A stretch of 64,000 bases of DNA, taken from assembly GCF_003935425.1 (NCBI RefSeq), contig NZ_RHQN01000001.1, forward strand, positions 372,001 through 436,000, given 5' to 3'. Origin of the DNA: Pseudomonas sp. v388 (GTDB taxonomy: Bacteria > Pseudomonadota > Gammaproteobacteria > Pseudomonadales > Pseudomonadaceae). How positions within the stretch are numbered: the stretch's first letter is position 1; every line of letters begins with the position of its first letter. The notes beneath the pieces were generated by a model. It had not been told where the DNA came from and did not search any database. It saw only the letters and a program-made list of their open reading frames with translations. The position numbers and the translations under genes were made by a program. This document shows, piece after piece, positions 1 to 8,238 of the stretch.

Positions 1-1
1 T

Positions 2-442
2 CTGGTCAAGGCCGAGGCCCATGCCGTCGCCAAGAAAATCCAGCCCGAAGCGCTGCTCCAGGCTCGCCTGTACCCGGACATGCTGCCGTTCACTCGCCAG
101 ATCCAGATCGCAGTGGATTTCGCCAAGGGCGCCTCGGCACGCCTGGCCGGTCTTGAAGTGCCCAAGTATGACGACAACGAAACCAGCTTCGCTGAGCTTC
201 AGGCGCTGCTGGCCAAGGCTCTGGCGTTTATCGGCGACATCCAGCCTGCTCAGGTGGACGGCAACGAAGGCATTGAAGTCGTGCTGCGTCCCGGCACCGA
301 CAAGGAAAAACGCCTCAACGGCCAGGCCTACCTGCTGACCTATGCCTTGCCGCAATTCTTCTTCCACGTCACCACTGCTTACGATCTGCTGCGCCACAAC
401 GGCGTGGAGATCGGCAAGCGCGACTACATGGGCAAGTTCTAA
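2..442 (+). CDS. DUF1993 domain protein (5' partial)
   Basis: The reading frame is open from base 2, so the true start lies before the window; the internal ATG at 80 is not the start. The visible ~146 residues contain LLQARLYPDMLPF, the VDFAKG segment, KYDDNE and a C-terminal FFFHVTTAYDLLRHNGVEIG, the pattern of the DUF1993 family of small, probably four-helix, bacterial proteins. The biochemical function is unknown. The gene converges on nhaR: its TAA at 440-442 overlaps the nhaR stop (439-441), so the two genes have no intergenic space and no separate terminator. Confidence 0.85.
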   Translation: MVKAEAHAVAKKIQPEALLQARLYPDMLPFTRQIQIAVDFAKGASARLAGLEVPKYDDNETSFAELQALLAKALAFIGDIQPAQVDGNEGIEVVLRPGTDKEKRLNGQAYLLTYALPQFFFHVTTAYDLLRHNGVEIGKRDYMGKF

Positions 443-1341
443 ACCCCGGCCGTGAACAGCTGATTGCGCGCACTCTCGGCAATCGCAACGATGCCGGGGT
501 GCCGGACCTTGCGTTCCACGGTAATGGCGTAGAACGACTCGGTCACCGCCTCGGTCTGGCCGATGATCTGCACGCCGTATTGGCTCTGCACCTCATCGGC
601 AATCACGCTGGGGGCGACGAAAATACCGCTGCCGGATTTGCCGAAGGCTTTCATCAGCGCGCTGTCATCGAACTCTCCGATGATGCGCGGCTGGATTCGC
701 AGCTCGGCAAACCAGCGCATCAGCCGTCCACGCACCACGGTGTCCTGGCCTGGAATCAGCAGCGGCGCGCCGTGCAGGCATTGCGGAAACGGCGTCCCCA
801 CGCGTTGCGCTACGTCATCGGTGGCGAAAAAGCTGATCCCGCATTCCCCCAGTTTCTGGCTCAAGCCCTTGATATCCAGATGCGGCGGCATCGGACTGTC
901 GGATATCACCAGATCCAGCCGCTGGATGGCCAGATCGGCCAGCAGGCGCTCCAGTTTGTCTTCCCGGCAGGAAATCCGGATCGGCTGGTCGATGACCATG
1001 GTCGGGGCAAGCAGTCGGTAGACGATCGACTTGGGCACCACGTCCGCTACGCCGATGCGGAACAGCAGTTGTTGCTCCCCGGACTGCGAGCGCAGCACAT
1101 TCTCCAGTTCACTGCCCAGCTGGAACATCTGCTCGGCGTAGGGCAGGGCCTGGCGGCCGGCTTCAGTCAGCTCCAGCTGACGGCCGACGCGCTGGAACAG
1201 GTCGATGCCCAGTGTGCTTTCCAGCTGGCTGATCTGGCCGCTGATGGTTTGCGGTGTGAGATTGAGTTGTTCACAGGCGCGAACGATGCTGCCGGTTTTG
1301 GCGACGACCCAGAAATAATGCAGCTGGCGATAATTGAGCAT
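439..1341 (-). CDS. nhaR: LysR-family regulator NhaR-like
   Basis: This 300-residue LysR-type regulator has an N-terminal winged helix-turn-helix (NYRQLHYFWVVAKTGSI, then TPQTISGQISQLE, about residues 3-42) and a C-terminal effector domain. The start MLNYRQLHYFW and the segment LFQRVGRQLELTEAGR match NhaR, which in enterobacteria activates the sodium/proton antiporter nhaA in response to sodium. No nhaA is adjacent here, so the target is not evident. The gene is divergent from a small lipoprotein gene, with about 120 bp between them for both promoters. The family is certain; the NhaR subgroup rests on recognition of the N terminus. Confidence 0.8.
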   Translation of the reverse strand: MLNYRQLHYFWVVAKTGSIVRACEQLNLTPQTISGQISQLESTLGIDLFQRVGRQLELTEAGRQALPYAEQMFQLGSELENVLRSQSGEQQLLFRIGVADVVPKSIVYRLLAPTMVIDQPIRISCREDKLERLLADLAIQRLDLVISDSPMPPHLDIKGLSQKLGECGISFFATDDVAQRVGTPFPQCLHGAPLLIPGQDTVVRGRLMRWFAELRIQPRIIGEFDDSALMKAFGKSGSGIFVAPSVIADEVQSQYGVQIIGQTEAVTESFYAITVERKVRHPGIVAIAESARNQLFTAGV

Positions 1342-1463
1342 AAGACCAACAGTTCGTTAAAAGCGAAGTATAGCTCTGTTAAATACGAATTTAACTGATG
1401 GTCATGGCTCTCTAGAATGCTGCGTTATCGCCAGGTTCGTCTGGCCCTGTAATAGAGGGAAAC

Positions 1464-1700
1464 ATGTTCAAACCCATCTGTGCGTTGATCCTTGGTGGTT
1501 CTCTGGTAGTAATGGCTGGCTGCGATCAGGTCGAATCATCTTCCAGACAATTGCTGGACACGGCGGCCCACTCGGCCAAACAAGCCATCGATGACACTCA
1601 CAAGGCTGCAACACAGGCACTGGAGGATGCCAGGCAAGACCTTTCCGTACTGGAAGTGAAACCTGCAGACACGCAGGAAAAATCCAGCAAGGACATCTAA
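1464..1700 (+). CDS. Small predicted lipoprotein
   Basis: This 78-residue protein begins with a short signal peptide ending in the lipobox VMAGC, so the cysteine near residue 20 should be lipidated and anchored to a membrane. The rest is hydrophilic and rich in Ala, Asp, Gln and Lys, likely an extended helix ([20 protein letters not shown]), and ends in a Lys/Asp-rich tail. An AGAGGG Shine-Dalgarno lies about 5 bases before the ATG. The following terC gene starts only 32 bases downstream, so the two may be co-transcribed. I do not recognise a named family. Confidence 0.75.
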   Translation: MFKPICALILGGSLVVMAGCDQVESSSRQLLDTAAHSAKQAIDDTHKAATQALEDARQDLSVLEVKPADTQEKSSKDI

Positions 1701-1732
1701 CGTTCAACCCTTTGGCTCAGGCAGGCATACCT

Positions 1733-2491
1733 ATGGAATATCTACTGGAACTTGCGACCAGCCCGGCAGCGTGGATCGCGCTGGCGACGTTGGTGGTCAT
1801 GGAAGTCGTGCTGGGTATCGACAACCTGATCTTCATCTCCATCCTCACCAATAAATTGCCCGAGCATCAGCGGCCCAAGGCCCGGCGCCTGGGTATCGGC
1901 ATGGCGTTGATCATGCGCCTTGGCCTGCTCAGTACCGTGGCCTATATCGTCCAGCTGACCGCGCCGGTGTTTGAAATGTTCGGCCAGGCATTCTCCTGGA
2001 AGGACATGATCCTGATCGCTGGCGGCCTGTTCCTGGTCTGGAAGGCGACCACGGAAATCCACCACAGCGTCGACGTCAAGACCGAGGAAGAGAAAACCCT
2101 GGCTTCAACCGTGACCTTGAGCATGTCAGCTGCGATTGCGCAGATTCTGATGCTGGACCTGGTGTTCTCCATCGACAGCATCATTACTGCGGTCGGCATG
2201 ACCGAGCACCTGCCGATCATGATCATTGCCGTGGTATCGGCGGTAGTGGTGATGATGGTTGCGGCCGACCCGTTGGCCAAGTTCATCAATGACAATCCGA
2301 CCGTGGTCATGCTGGCGCTGGGCTTCCTGATCATGATCGGCATGACGCTGATCGCCGAAGGCTTTGGTGCCCATGTGCCGAAAGGCTATGTGTATGCCGC
2401 CATGACGTTCTCGGCCCTGATCGAAGGCCTGAACATGATGGCCCGTCGTGCCAAGCGCCGTAAGGCGGCGGAGCAGGTCACGCAACACTGA
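1733..2491 (+). CDS. TerC-family integral membrane protein
   Basis: This 252-residue polytopic membrane protein has the TerC signature: an early [20 protein letters not shown] segment and a later [15 protein letters not shown] segment, each placing an acidic residue and Asn/Ser inside a membrane helix. About seven hydrophobic segments are visible. TerC/Alx/YoaE relatives are implicated in tellurite resistance and manganese export; the substrate here is not shown by sequence. The ATG at 1733 (MEYLLEL) is preferred over the in-frame TTG at 1712 because AGGCAGG lies 7 bases before it and family members start here. A strong terminator follows. Confidence 0.88.
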   Translation: MEYLLELATSPAAWIALATLVVMEVVLGIDNLIFISILTNKLPEHQRPKARRLGIGMALIMRLGLLSTVAYIVQLTAPVFEMFGQAFSWKDMILIAGGLFLVWKATTEIHHSVDVKTEEEKTLASTVTLSMSAAIAQILMLDLVFSIDSIITAVGMTEHLPIMIIAVVSAVVVMMVAADPLAKFINDNPTVVMLALGFLIMIGMTLIAEGFGAHVPKGYVYAAMTFSALIEGLNMMARRAKRRKAAEQVTQH

Positions 2492-2507
2492 TCTGACCGT
2501 GCTCACG

Positions 2508-2546
2508 AAAACGGTCAGCCTCCAGACCCGGGGCTGACCGTTTTTT
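2508..2546 (+). terminator. Rho-independent terminator after terC
   Basis: The perfect 13-base arms 2508-2520 and 2532-2544 (core CGGTCAGCC / GGCTGACCG) enclose an 11-base loop. The stem is flanked by A-rich sequence before and six T residues after, so it could work in both directions, ending terC and the minus-strand small gene at 2563-2745. Confidence 0.9.
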
Positions 2547-2562
2547 GTGTATCGTCTGTCGA

Positions 2563-2745
2563 TCAGTGGGCTGTCGCAGGCCGTGCCTTGGGGCGTTTAT
2601 CCAGGTTTACAGACGTGGCGGGCATCACCGGGCGAGCAGGGCGGTGCTGGTGGCGACGGGAGATGCGCAGGATGCCCCAGAGCATGGCGCATGCGATGGC
2701 GAGCCATGAGGCGATCAGCATCACGATGGTCATTTCCAGGCTCAT
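2563..2745 (-). CDS. Small single-span membrane protein (60 aa)
   Basis: This 60-residue ORF starts at the ATG complementary to 2743-2745, with GGGAGG 5 bases upstream, a strong ribosome binding site that decides against the longer frame starting at 2808. Residues about 5-26 form one hydrophobic helix (MTIVMLIASWLAIACAMLWGI), followed by a basic segment ISRRHQHRP and a polar tail. The predicted topology is N-out/C-in by the positive-inside rule. No family name is recognised. Its end faces the terC terminator, which can serve both genes. The call rests on the Shine-Dalgarno and the clear membrane helix. Confidence 0.6.
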   Translation of the reverse strand: MSLEMTIVMLIASWLAIACAMLWGILRISRRHQHRPARPVMPATSVNLDKRPKARPATAH

Positions 2746-2964
2746 AATTGCCTCCCGATTGCTGCTTGGTGTTGCAGTCTTGATAACTGACAGTCTAGTA
2801 CGCGGCATGTTTCGGCAAATTGACCAATGGCCATGAGCTATGATCGATTTGGTCTAACCGCACGCTTTCCCCACACTGGAAGTGCTATACCCGCGCTGCC
2901 GAGCGCTCTATGATCGTCTGTCGACTCGGGCGCAGATGCCCGACATCTGTGAAAGTGAGTGAAC

Positions 2965-3663
2965 ATGCCGCGCCTGTTTTCCTGTTTTGCTACCGTCGCC
3001 TGTCGGCGAACCTTGCTCACCGCCGCGTTGCTGCTGGGCCTGGCCGGCTGCGCGTCGAGCCTGTCGCCCGAGATCCAGCGCTTGCCGGATCGCGTCGAGC
3101 TGAACTCCGTGCCTTTTTTCCGCGGCAATGCCTACCAGAGCGGGCCGGGCACCCTCGCGGCCATGCTGGCCCATCATCAAGTCCAGATCACGCCGGGTCT
3201 GCTCGACAAGCCGTTGCAGCTCCCCGGGGGTGAAGATCGTCTGGAGCAGAACATGTCGAAAGTTGCCCGTGAGTACGGTTTCATGGTCTATCCGCTGGAT
3301 GGCGAATTGCAGGCATTGCTGGCACAGGTGTCGGCAGGGTATCCGGTCATGGTGCGCTATCGCGATGGCTCGGCCTGGTGGAAGACGCCGCGCTACGCGA
3401 CGCTGGTGGGCTACAACCGCGTCAAGCAGACCGTGCTGCTGAACGCCGGCATGTACCGCCGCGCAGTGATGAGCTTCGACGACTTCAACGCCGCGTGGAA
3501 AGACGCCGGAAGCTGGGCCGTGTTGATCCAAGGACCCAGGCAACTGCCGGCGCAAGTCGATCAGCAGCGCTGGGTGAACGCGGCGAATGAACTCTCCAGG
3601 GCCGGTCAGGAGCAGGCTGCCGGGGAGGCAATCAAGAGCCTCGGGCGCCAGGGTGTTAATTGA
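2965..3663 (+). CDS. C39-peptidase-like lipoprotein, catalytic residues missing
   Basis: This 232-residue lipoprotein has a signal peptide ending in LLGLAGC (Cys29 predicted lipidated), then a papain-like C39 fold region: VPFFRGNAYQSGPGTLAAML and, later, WKTPRYATLVGYN. In active C39 proteins the first motif carries the catalytic Cys (QCGP) and the second a His before the hydrophobic strand; here these are Ser59 and Arg143, so it is probably an inactive pseudo-peptidase, perhaps a binding protein. The C-terminal 40 residues are helical. An ATG at 2965 preceded by GTGAG is chosen; a GTG at 2959 is possible. A bidirectional terminator follows. Confidence 0.75.
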   Translation: MPRLFSCFATVACRRTLLTAALLLGLAGCASSLSPEIQRLPDRVELNSVPFFRGNAYQSGPGTLAAMLAHHQVQITPGLLDKPLQLPGGEDRLEQNMSKVAREYGFMVYPLDGELQALLAQVSAGYPVMVRYRDGSAWWKTPRYATLVGYNRVKQTVLLNAGMYRRAVMSFDDFNAAWKDAGSWAVLIQGPRQLPAQVDQQRWVNAANELSRAGQEQAAGEAIKSLGRQGVN

Positions 3664-3680
3664 ATTGATCGGCTGGACCG

Positions 3681-3710
3681 AAAACGGCGCTCTCCAGGCG
3701 CCGTTTTTTT
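3681..3710. terminator. Bidirectional terminator
   Basis: AAAACGGCGC (3681-3690) pairs with GCGCCGTTTT, followed by a T run on the plus strand and, read in reverse, by AAAA giving a T run on the minus strand. It sits between the convergent lipoprotein gene (ends 3663) and the oxidoreductase gene (ends 3722). Confidence 0.88.
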
Positions 3711-3721
3711 ATGGATTCCGC

Positions 3722-5005
3722 TTAGAAACCCAAGCGGTCCCGCAGGCTGTAGTACCAGGCACCGAGCGCCGTCAGCGGGGTGCGCAACAGCTGTCCGCCA
3801 GGAAACGGGTAGTGGGGCAGGTCGGCGAACGCATCGAAGCGCTCGGCCTGACCGCGCAACGCTTCGGCCAGCACCTTGCCGGCCAGATGCGTGTAGGTCA
3901 CGCCGTGGCCGCTGCAGCCCTGAGAGTAATAGATATTGTCGCCCAGCCGCCCGACCTGAGGCAGGCGCGACAAGGTCAGCAGAAAGTTGCCGGTCCAGGC
4001 GTAGTCGATTTTCACGTCCTTGAGTTGCGGGAACGCCTTGACCATCTTGGGCCGGATGATGGCTTCGATGTTGGCCGGGTCCCGCGCGCCATAGACCACG
4101 CCGCCGCCGAAGATAAGGCGCTTGTCCGCGCTCAAGCGGTAGTAGTCGAGCAGGTAGTTGCAGTCTTCGACGCAGTAATCCTGCGGCAGCAAGGTCTTGG
4201 CCAGCGCGTCGCCGAGCGGTTCGGTGGTAATCACCTGAGTGCCGCACGGCATAGACTTGGCCGCCAGTTCCGGCACCAGATTGCCCAGGTAAGCGTTGCC
4301 GGCAACGATCACGAACTTGGCCCGCACCCGGCCCTGGGCGGTATGGACCACGGGATTGGCGCCGCGCTCGATACGAATCGCCGCTGACTGCTCATGGATG
4401 ATGCCGCCCAGCGATTCCACGGCTGCGGCTTCGCCCAGGGCCAGGTTGAGCGGATGGATGTGGCCGCCGGTCATGTCCAGCAGCCCGCCGATGTACTGAT
4501 CACAGGCCACGACTTGCTGGATGCGCGACTTGTCCATCAGTTCCAGTTGCGTGTGGCCGTAGCGTTCCCACAAACGTTGCTGGGCTTCCAGATGCGCGAG
4601 CTGTTTTTCAGTCAGGGCTGCGAAAACGCCGCCGTCTTTCAGGTCGCACTGGATGCCATAACGCGAGACCCGGTCGCGAATGATCGCCGCGCCTTCAAAG
4701 GCCATATGCCCCAGAAGCTGCGCTTGCTGTGGACCTACGGTGCGTTCGATGACGTCGATGTCACGGCTGTAGCTGTTGACGATCTGCCCGCCGTTTCGGC
4801 CTGATGCGCCGAATCCGACCTTGGCCGCTTCCAGAACCCGGACCTTGAAACCGTGTTCAAGCAGGAACAAGGCGCTGGAAAGCCCGGTGTACCCGGCGCC
4901 GATGACGCACACGTCGGTTTCGACTTCGCCGTCCAGGGCGGCGCGCTCGGGAGCCGCATTGGCTGAGGCGGCATAGTACGACCGCGGATAAGACGTGTTG
5001 GCCAT
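3722..5005 (-). CDS. puuB: FAD-dependent gamma-glutamylputrescine oxidase family protein
   Basis: This 427-residue DAO-type flavoprotein has the Rossmann FAD motif VIGAGYTGLSSALFLLEHG near residues 35-55, the GFGASGRNGGQIV segment and a C-terminal YYSQGCSGHGVTYTHLAGK that closes the FAD site. This pattern is typical of PuuB/PauB enzymes, which oxidise gamma-glutamyl-putrescine to the aldehyde in polyamine catabolism. No other puu genes are adjacent, so the exact amine substrate is inferred. The ATG at 5003-5005 (MANTSYP) has GGAG upstream; the longer frame to 5116 has no comparable site. The protein is cytoplasmic. The polyamine-binding protein at 59457 is far away. Confidence 0.82.
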   Translation of the reverse strand: MANTSYPRSYYAASANAAPERAALDGEVETDVCVIGAGYTGLSSALFLLEHGFKVRVLEAAKVGFGASGRNGGQIVNSYSRDIDVIERTVGPQQAQLLGHMAFEGAAIIRDRVSRYGIQCDLKDGGVFAALTEKQLAHLEAQQRLWERYGHTQLELMDKSRIQQVVACDQYIGGLLDMTGGHIHPLNLALGEAAAVESLGGIIHEQSAAIRIERGANPVVHTAQGRVRAKFVIVAGNAYLGNLVPELAAKSMPCGTQVITTEPLGDALAKTLLPQDYCVEDCNYLLDYYRLSADKRLIFGGGVVYGARDPANIEAIIRPKMVKAFPQLKDVKIDYAWTGNFLLTLSRLPQVGRLGDNIYYSQGCSGHGVTYTHLAGKVLAEALRGQAERFDAFADLPHYPFPGGQLLRTPLTALGAWYYSLRDRLGF

Positions 5006-5146
5006 CCCGTAACTCCGTTTAATATTCTTGACGAGTGCGCCGATCCTACCCGAAGTCGGAAGCCGCTGCCAGACGCAGGGACCGCGGCAGAAGGTAGGGC
5101 GGAATGATAAAACCACGGAATAACAGTGGCTTACGGAAAATACCGT

Positions 5147-5174
5147 TTGACATATCCGCGAATTTGCGTAGGAT
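5147..5174 (+). promoter_or_regulatory. Sigma-70 promoter of tRNA-Val
   Basis: A consensus -35 TTGACA (5147-5152) and -10 TAGGAT (5169-5174) are separated by 16 bp. Transcription should begin around 5181, a few bases before the tRNA 5' end at 5188. Confidence 0.75.
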
Positions 5175-5187
5175 GCACACCCACAGC

Positions 5188-5264
5188 AGGCACGTAGCTC
5201 AGTTGGTTAGAGCACCACCTTGACATGGTGGGGGTCGTTGGTTCGAGTCCAATCGCGCCTACCA
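5188..5264 (+). tRNA. tRNA-Val (GAC)
   Basis: The 77-base cloverleaf includes the encoded CCA. The D-arm is GCTCAGTTGGTTAGAGC, the anticodon stem CCACC/GGTGG encloses TTGACAT with anticodon GAC, and the T-arm contains GGTTCGAGTCC. The acceptor stem AGGCACG pairs with CGCGCCT except for one A-C opposition at the fifth pair. A terminator follows at 5294-5323. No integrase or att duplication is seen beside it. Confidence 0.95.
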
Positions 5265-5293
5265 GACAAAATCCGCTCTGCTGGGCGGTCTCG

Positions 5294-5323
5294 AAGGGCT
5301 CACCGAAAGGTGGGCCCTTTTTT
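5294..5323 (+). terminator. Terminator after tRNA-Val
   Basis: AAGGGCTCACC (5294-5304), a GAAA tetraloop, and GGTGGGCCCTT (5309-5319) with one G-T pair, followed by a T run. Confidence 0.9.
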
Positions 5324-5355
5324 GTTGCGTGTTTTTTAGCCACGCCTCGCACCAC

Positions 5356-5447
5356 TGTAGGAGCGACCTTGCTCGCGAAGACGTCATTCCAGGCCACATA
5401 GCCAATGCGGCTGTACCGGCTTCTTCGCGAGCAAGCTCGCTCCTACA
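5356..5447. repeat. REPIN-type inverted repeat pair
   Basis: Two inverted copies of a Pseudomonas REP sequence: TGTAGGAGCGACCTTGCTCG starting at 5356 and its near-complement ending at 5447 (CTCGCTCCTACA), with about 40 bases between them. A single copy of the same family lies at 50553-50577. The right copy overlaps the 3' end of liuD and supplies its stop codon. Confidence 0.85.
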
Positions 5448-7410
5448 GATTTGCGGTCAGCTCGACCAACACCATTCCTTCGTTGACCATCTCGCCTTCG
5501 CGGCAATGCACCGCGGCGATTTCTCCGGCCTCGGCGGCGCGGATGTTGTGCTCCATCTTCATGGCTTCCAGCACCACCAGCTGTTCGCCGGCCTGGACCT
5601 TCTGGCCAGCCTTGACCAATACCCGCACGATGCTGCCGTTCATGGGCGCGGCAAGGCCGCCGTGTGGTGTGTGGCTGGCATCGGCCTCGGCGACGGCATC
5701 GAAGCGGCGCACCATATGGATCTCGCCCTGCCATTGAAGGTATAGCAACGGTCCGCGACGGATCGCCCGATGAGAGCGCCGTACGCCCTGGTCGTCGACG
5801 ACCAGCCGTTCGCCTTCCAGGGTGCAGAGTGAGCCGCCACAGGTGCGTAGCCTGACGACCTGCCGCTGGGAATCGCAACTCAGGTGCAAGTCGATCTCAG
5901 CCGGCAGCCCGGCGCGCCAGCCACGGGCGTTACTCCACGGTGAGTGCTGATCGTCAGGATTCATCCGGGCAGGCTCGCTTTGGGCAAATGCCTCGGCGGC
6001 CACCTGCCAGAATGCGGTGGGTAACGCAGCGGTGTCGGGCAGTAAGTCTTGTTCATGACGGGGGATAAACCCGGTGTCCACCTCGGCGGCAGCGAATGCA
6101 CGATGGCCCACGATCCGGCGCAGAAACGCCAGGTTGGTTTTCACACCCCCGACCGCAAACCCGTCGAGCATCGCCAGCAGGCGCAGGCGAGCCTGCTCTC
6201 GGGTTTGGCCCCAGGCGATCAGCTTGCCCAGCATCGGATCGTAATAAGGCGAAATGCTGTCGCCTTCACTGACGCCGCTGTCGATGCGCTGTCCGGTGGT
6301 CAAGGCGGGCTCACGGTAGAGTTCCAGGCTCCCGGTGGCGGGCAGGAAATCCTTGGCCGGGTCTTCGGCATACAGGCGCACTTCAATGGCGTGCCCCAGC
6401 AGCGGCACCTGCTCCTGGGTCATGGGCAGCGGTTCGCCCTGGGCAATGCGGATCTGCCACTCCACCAGGTCCAGGCCGGTGATGCATTCGGTTACCGGGT
6501 GCTCGACCTGCAGCCGGGTGTTCATCTCCATGAAGAAGAACTCGCCACGGGCGTCCAGCAGAAACTCCACTGTCCCGGCACCCACGTAACCGATGGCCTT
6601 GGCCGATCTGACCGCCGCTTCGCCCATGGCCCGCCGCAGCTCCGGGTCCAGACCCGGCGCCGGCGCTTCTTCGACGACCTTTTGATGGCGACGCTGGATC
6701 GAGCAGTCCCGTTCATTGAGGTACAGGCAGTTCCCCTGCTGGTCAGCGAAGACCTGGATTTCGATATGGCGTGGCTTGAGCAGGTACTTTTCCACCAGCA
6801 CCCGTGCATCGCCGAACGAAGAGCGGGCTTCACGCTGGGCAGAAGCCAGCGCCTCGGCCAGCTCGCTGTCGCGCTCGACGACTTTCATGCCTTTGCCGCC
6901 GCCCCCGGCACTGGCCTTGAGCAGCACCGGGTAACCGATGCGCTCGGCGGCGCTGCGAAAGGTCTCCAGATCCTGAGCAGCGCCGTGATAACCGGGCACC
7001 AGCGGCACCCCGGCATTTTCCATCAGCGCCTTGGCGGCGGCCTTGCTGCCCATGGCGTCGATGGACGAGGCGGGAGGACCGAGGAAAATCAGGCCCGCTT
7101 GTTCGACTGCACGGGCGAAATCCGGGTTTTCAGACAGGAACCCATAACCGGGATGGATCGCCTGGGCGCCGCTTTGCCGGGCAGCGGCGATCAGTCTGTC
7201 AATCAACAGATAACTTTGCGACGCCCTGCTGCCGCCGAGGTCGACCCGAATGTCGGCTTCCCGGCTGTGCCGGGCGTCGCGATCTATGGCGCTGTGCACC
7301 GCGACCGTGGTCAGACCCATTGCCTTGGCCGTGCGCATGATGCGACAGGCAATTTCCCCGCGATTGGCCACCAGCAACGTATCGATAACGGGCAAGTTCG
7401 TACGGTTCAT
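5443..7410 (-). CDS. liuD: Methylcrotonyl-CoA carboxylase, biotin-containing alpha subunit
   Basis: This 655-residue protein carries out the biotin carboxylase half-reaction (ATP, bicarbonate) of 3-methylcrotonyl-CoA carboxylase in leucine breakdown. It contains an N-terminal biotin carboxylase domain (LLVANRGEIACRI, ATP-grasp loop KASAGGGGKGMK, then MEMNTRLQVEHPVTE) and a C-terminal biotinyl domain with EAMKMEHN, Lys618 being the predicted biotin site. The start ATG overlaps the liuC stop by 4 bases (ATGA), so translation is coupled. It is the last gene of the liuABCD run. Its TAG stop lies inside a REPIN. It works with LiuB. Confidence 0.95.
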   Translation of the reverse strand: MNRTNLPVIDTLLVANRGEIACRIMRTAKAMGLTTVAVHSAIDRDARHSREADIRVDLGGSRASQSYLLIDRLIAAARQSGAQAIHPGYGFLSENPDFARAVEQAGLIFLGPPASSIDAMGSKAAAKALMENAGVPLVPGYHGAAQDLETFRSAAERIGYPVLLKASAGGGGKGMKVVERDSELAEALASAQREARSSFGDARVLVEKYLLKPRHIEIQVFADQQGNCLYLNERDCSIQRRHQKVVEEAPAPGLDPELRRAMGEAAVRSAKAIGYVGAGTVEFLLDARGEFFFMEMNTRLQVEHPVTECITGLDLVEWQIRIAQGEPLPMTQEQVPLLGHAIEVRLYAEDPAKDFLPATGSLELYREPALTTGQRIDSGVSEGDSISPYYDPMLGKLIAWGQTREQARLRLLAMLDGFAVGGVKTNLAFLRRIVGHRAFAAAEVDTGFIPRHEQDLLPDTAALPTAFWQVAAEAFAQSEPARMNPDDQHSPWSNARGWRAGLPAEIDLHLSCDSQRQVVRLRTCGGSLCTLEGERLVVDDQGVRRSHRAIRRGPLLYLQWQGEIHMVRRFDAVAEADASHTPHGGLAAPMNGSIVRVLVKAGQKVQAGEQLVVLEAMKMEHNIRAAEAGEIAAVHCREGEMVNEGMVLVELTANL

Positions 7411-8225
7411 GAGTTCGGCTCGCTGTGGATGGCTGACAGCTGCCAGTGCGGGGTGCGCTTTTCGAGAAAGGCCCGCAGGCCCTCTTGGCCCTCGGCGCTG
7501 GTCCGGATGCGCGCGATCGCGCCTTCGCAGTAGCGGCGCAGGGCAGGGCTCAACTCGCCGTTACCGGCTTCGCGCAACAGATCCTTGGTGACCCGCATGG
7601 CCTGGGGACTGTTGAGCAGTAACTGCTCGACCCAGCGTTCAACCTGGGCATCGAGCTCGGCCGACGGATAGCATTCGGCGATCATGCCCAGCTGTCTGGC
7701 CCTCGGGCCGTCGAAGCGTTCGGCGGTCAGTGCATAACGCCGCGCCGCCCGTTCGCCGATGGCCTGCACCACGAACGGGCTGATAACCGCCGGCGCCAGC
7801 CCGATGCGCACTTCCGAAAGACAGAACTGGGCGTCATCGGCGCAGATTGCCATGTCACTGCAACTGACCAGCCCCAATGCGCCGCCGAATGCCGCACCGT
7901 GCACCACCGCCAGGGTCGGCATCCTGAGCTTTTCGAAGTTGTACATCAGCTCGGCCAGTTCCTGAGCATCATCCAGGTTGGTGTTGTAGTCCATGTTGGC
8001 GGCCTGCTGCATCCAGCTCAGGTCGGCGCCGGCGCTGAAATGCTTGCCGCGGCCACGGATCAGTAGAAAGCGCAGGGCGGGATCACCTTGGACGCGCTCC
8101 AGCGCCAGGATCAGCTCGCGGATCATCTGCGCATCGAAGGCGTTGTTCTTTTCCGGGCGGTTGAGCCACAAGGTGGCGAAGCCGCGCGGATCGTTGACTA
8201 TTTCCAGCGTCGCGAAATCGGTCAT
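7407..8225 (-). CDS. liuC: Methylglutaconyl-CoA hydratase (enoyl-CoA hydratase family)
   Basis: This 272-residue crotonase-fold enzyme hydrates 3-methylglutaconyl-CoA to HMG-CoA in leucine catabolism. Visible motifs are NRPEKNNAFD, the CoA-binding HFSAGADLSWM and the oxyanion-hole/active-site region VVHGAAFGGALGLVSCSD with SEVRIGLAPAVISP. The ATG at 8223-8225 has GGAGAA upstream and is preferred over the longer frame to 8318. It lies between liuB (13 bases upstream) and liuD (4-base overlap), the usual liu order. The function is assigned from family and context. Confidence 0.93.
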   Translation of the reverse strand: MTDFATLEIVNDPRGFATLWLNRPEKNNAFDAQMIRELILALERVQGDPALRFLLIRGRGKHFSAGADLSWMQQAANMDYNTNLDDAQELAELMYNFEKLRMPTLAVVHGAAFGGALGLVSCSDMAICADDAQFCLSEVRIGLAPAVISPFVVQAIGERAARRYALTAERFDGPRARQLGMIAECYPSAELDAQVERWVEQLLLNSPQAMRVTKDLLREAGNGELSPALRRYCEGAIARIRTSAEGQEGLRAFLEKRTPHWQLSAIHSEPNS

Positions 8226-8238
8226 GGCGTTCTCCGGC

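Noticed and set aside
5188-5450. tRNA-Val as an integration site for a mobile island
   Set aside because: There is no integrase, no duplicated 3' tRNA sequence, and the next gene is core liuD; the nearby repeat is a REPIN.
6049-7533. 494-codon open frame on the plus strand over liuD
   Set aside because: It is an antisense shadow of a high-GC gene, with no motif and no ribosome binding site.
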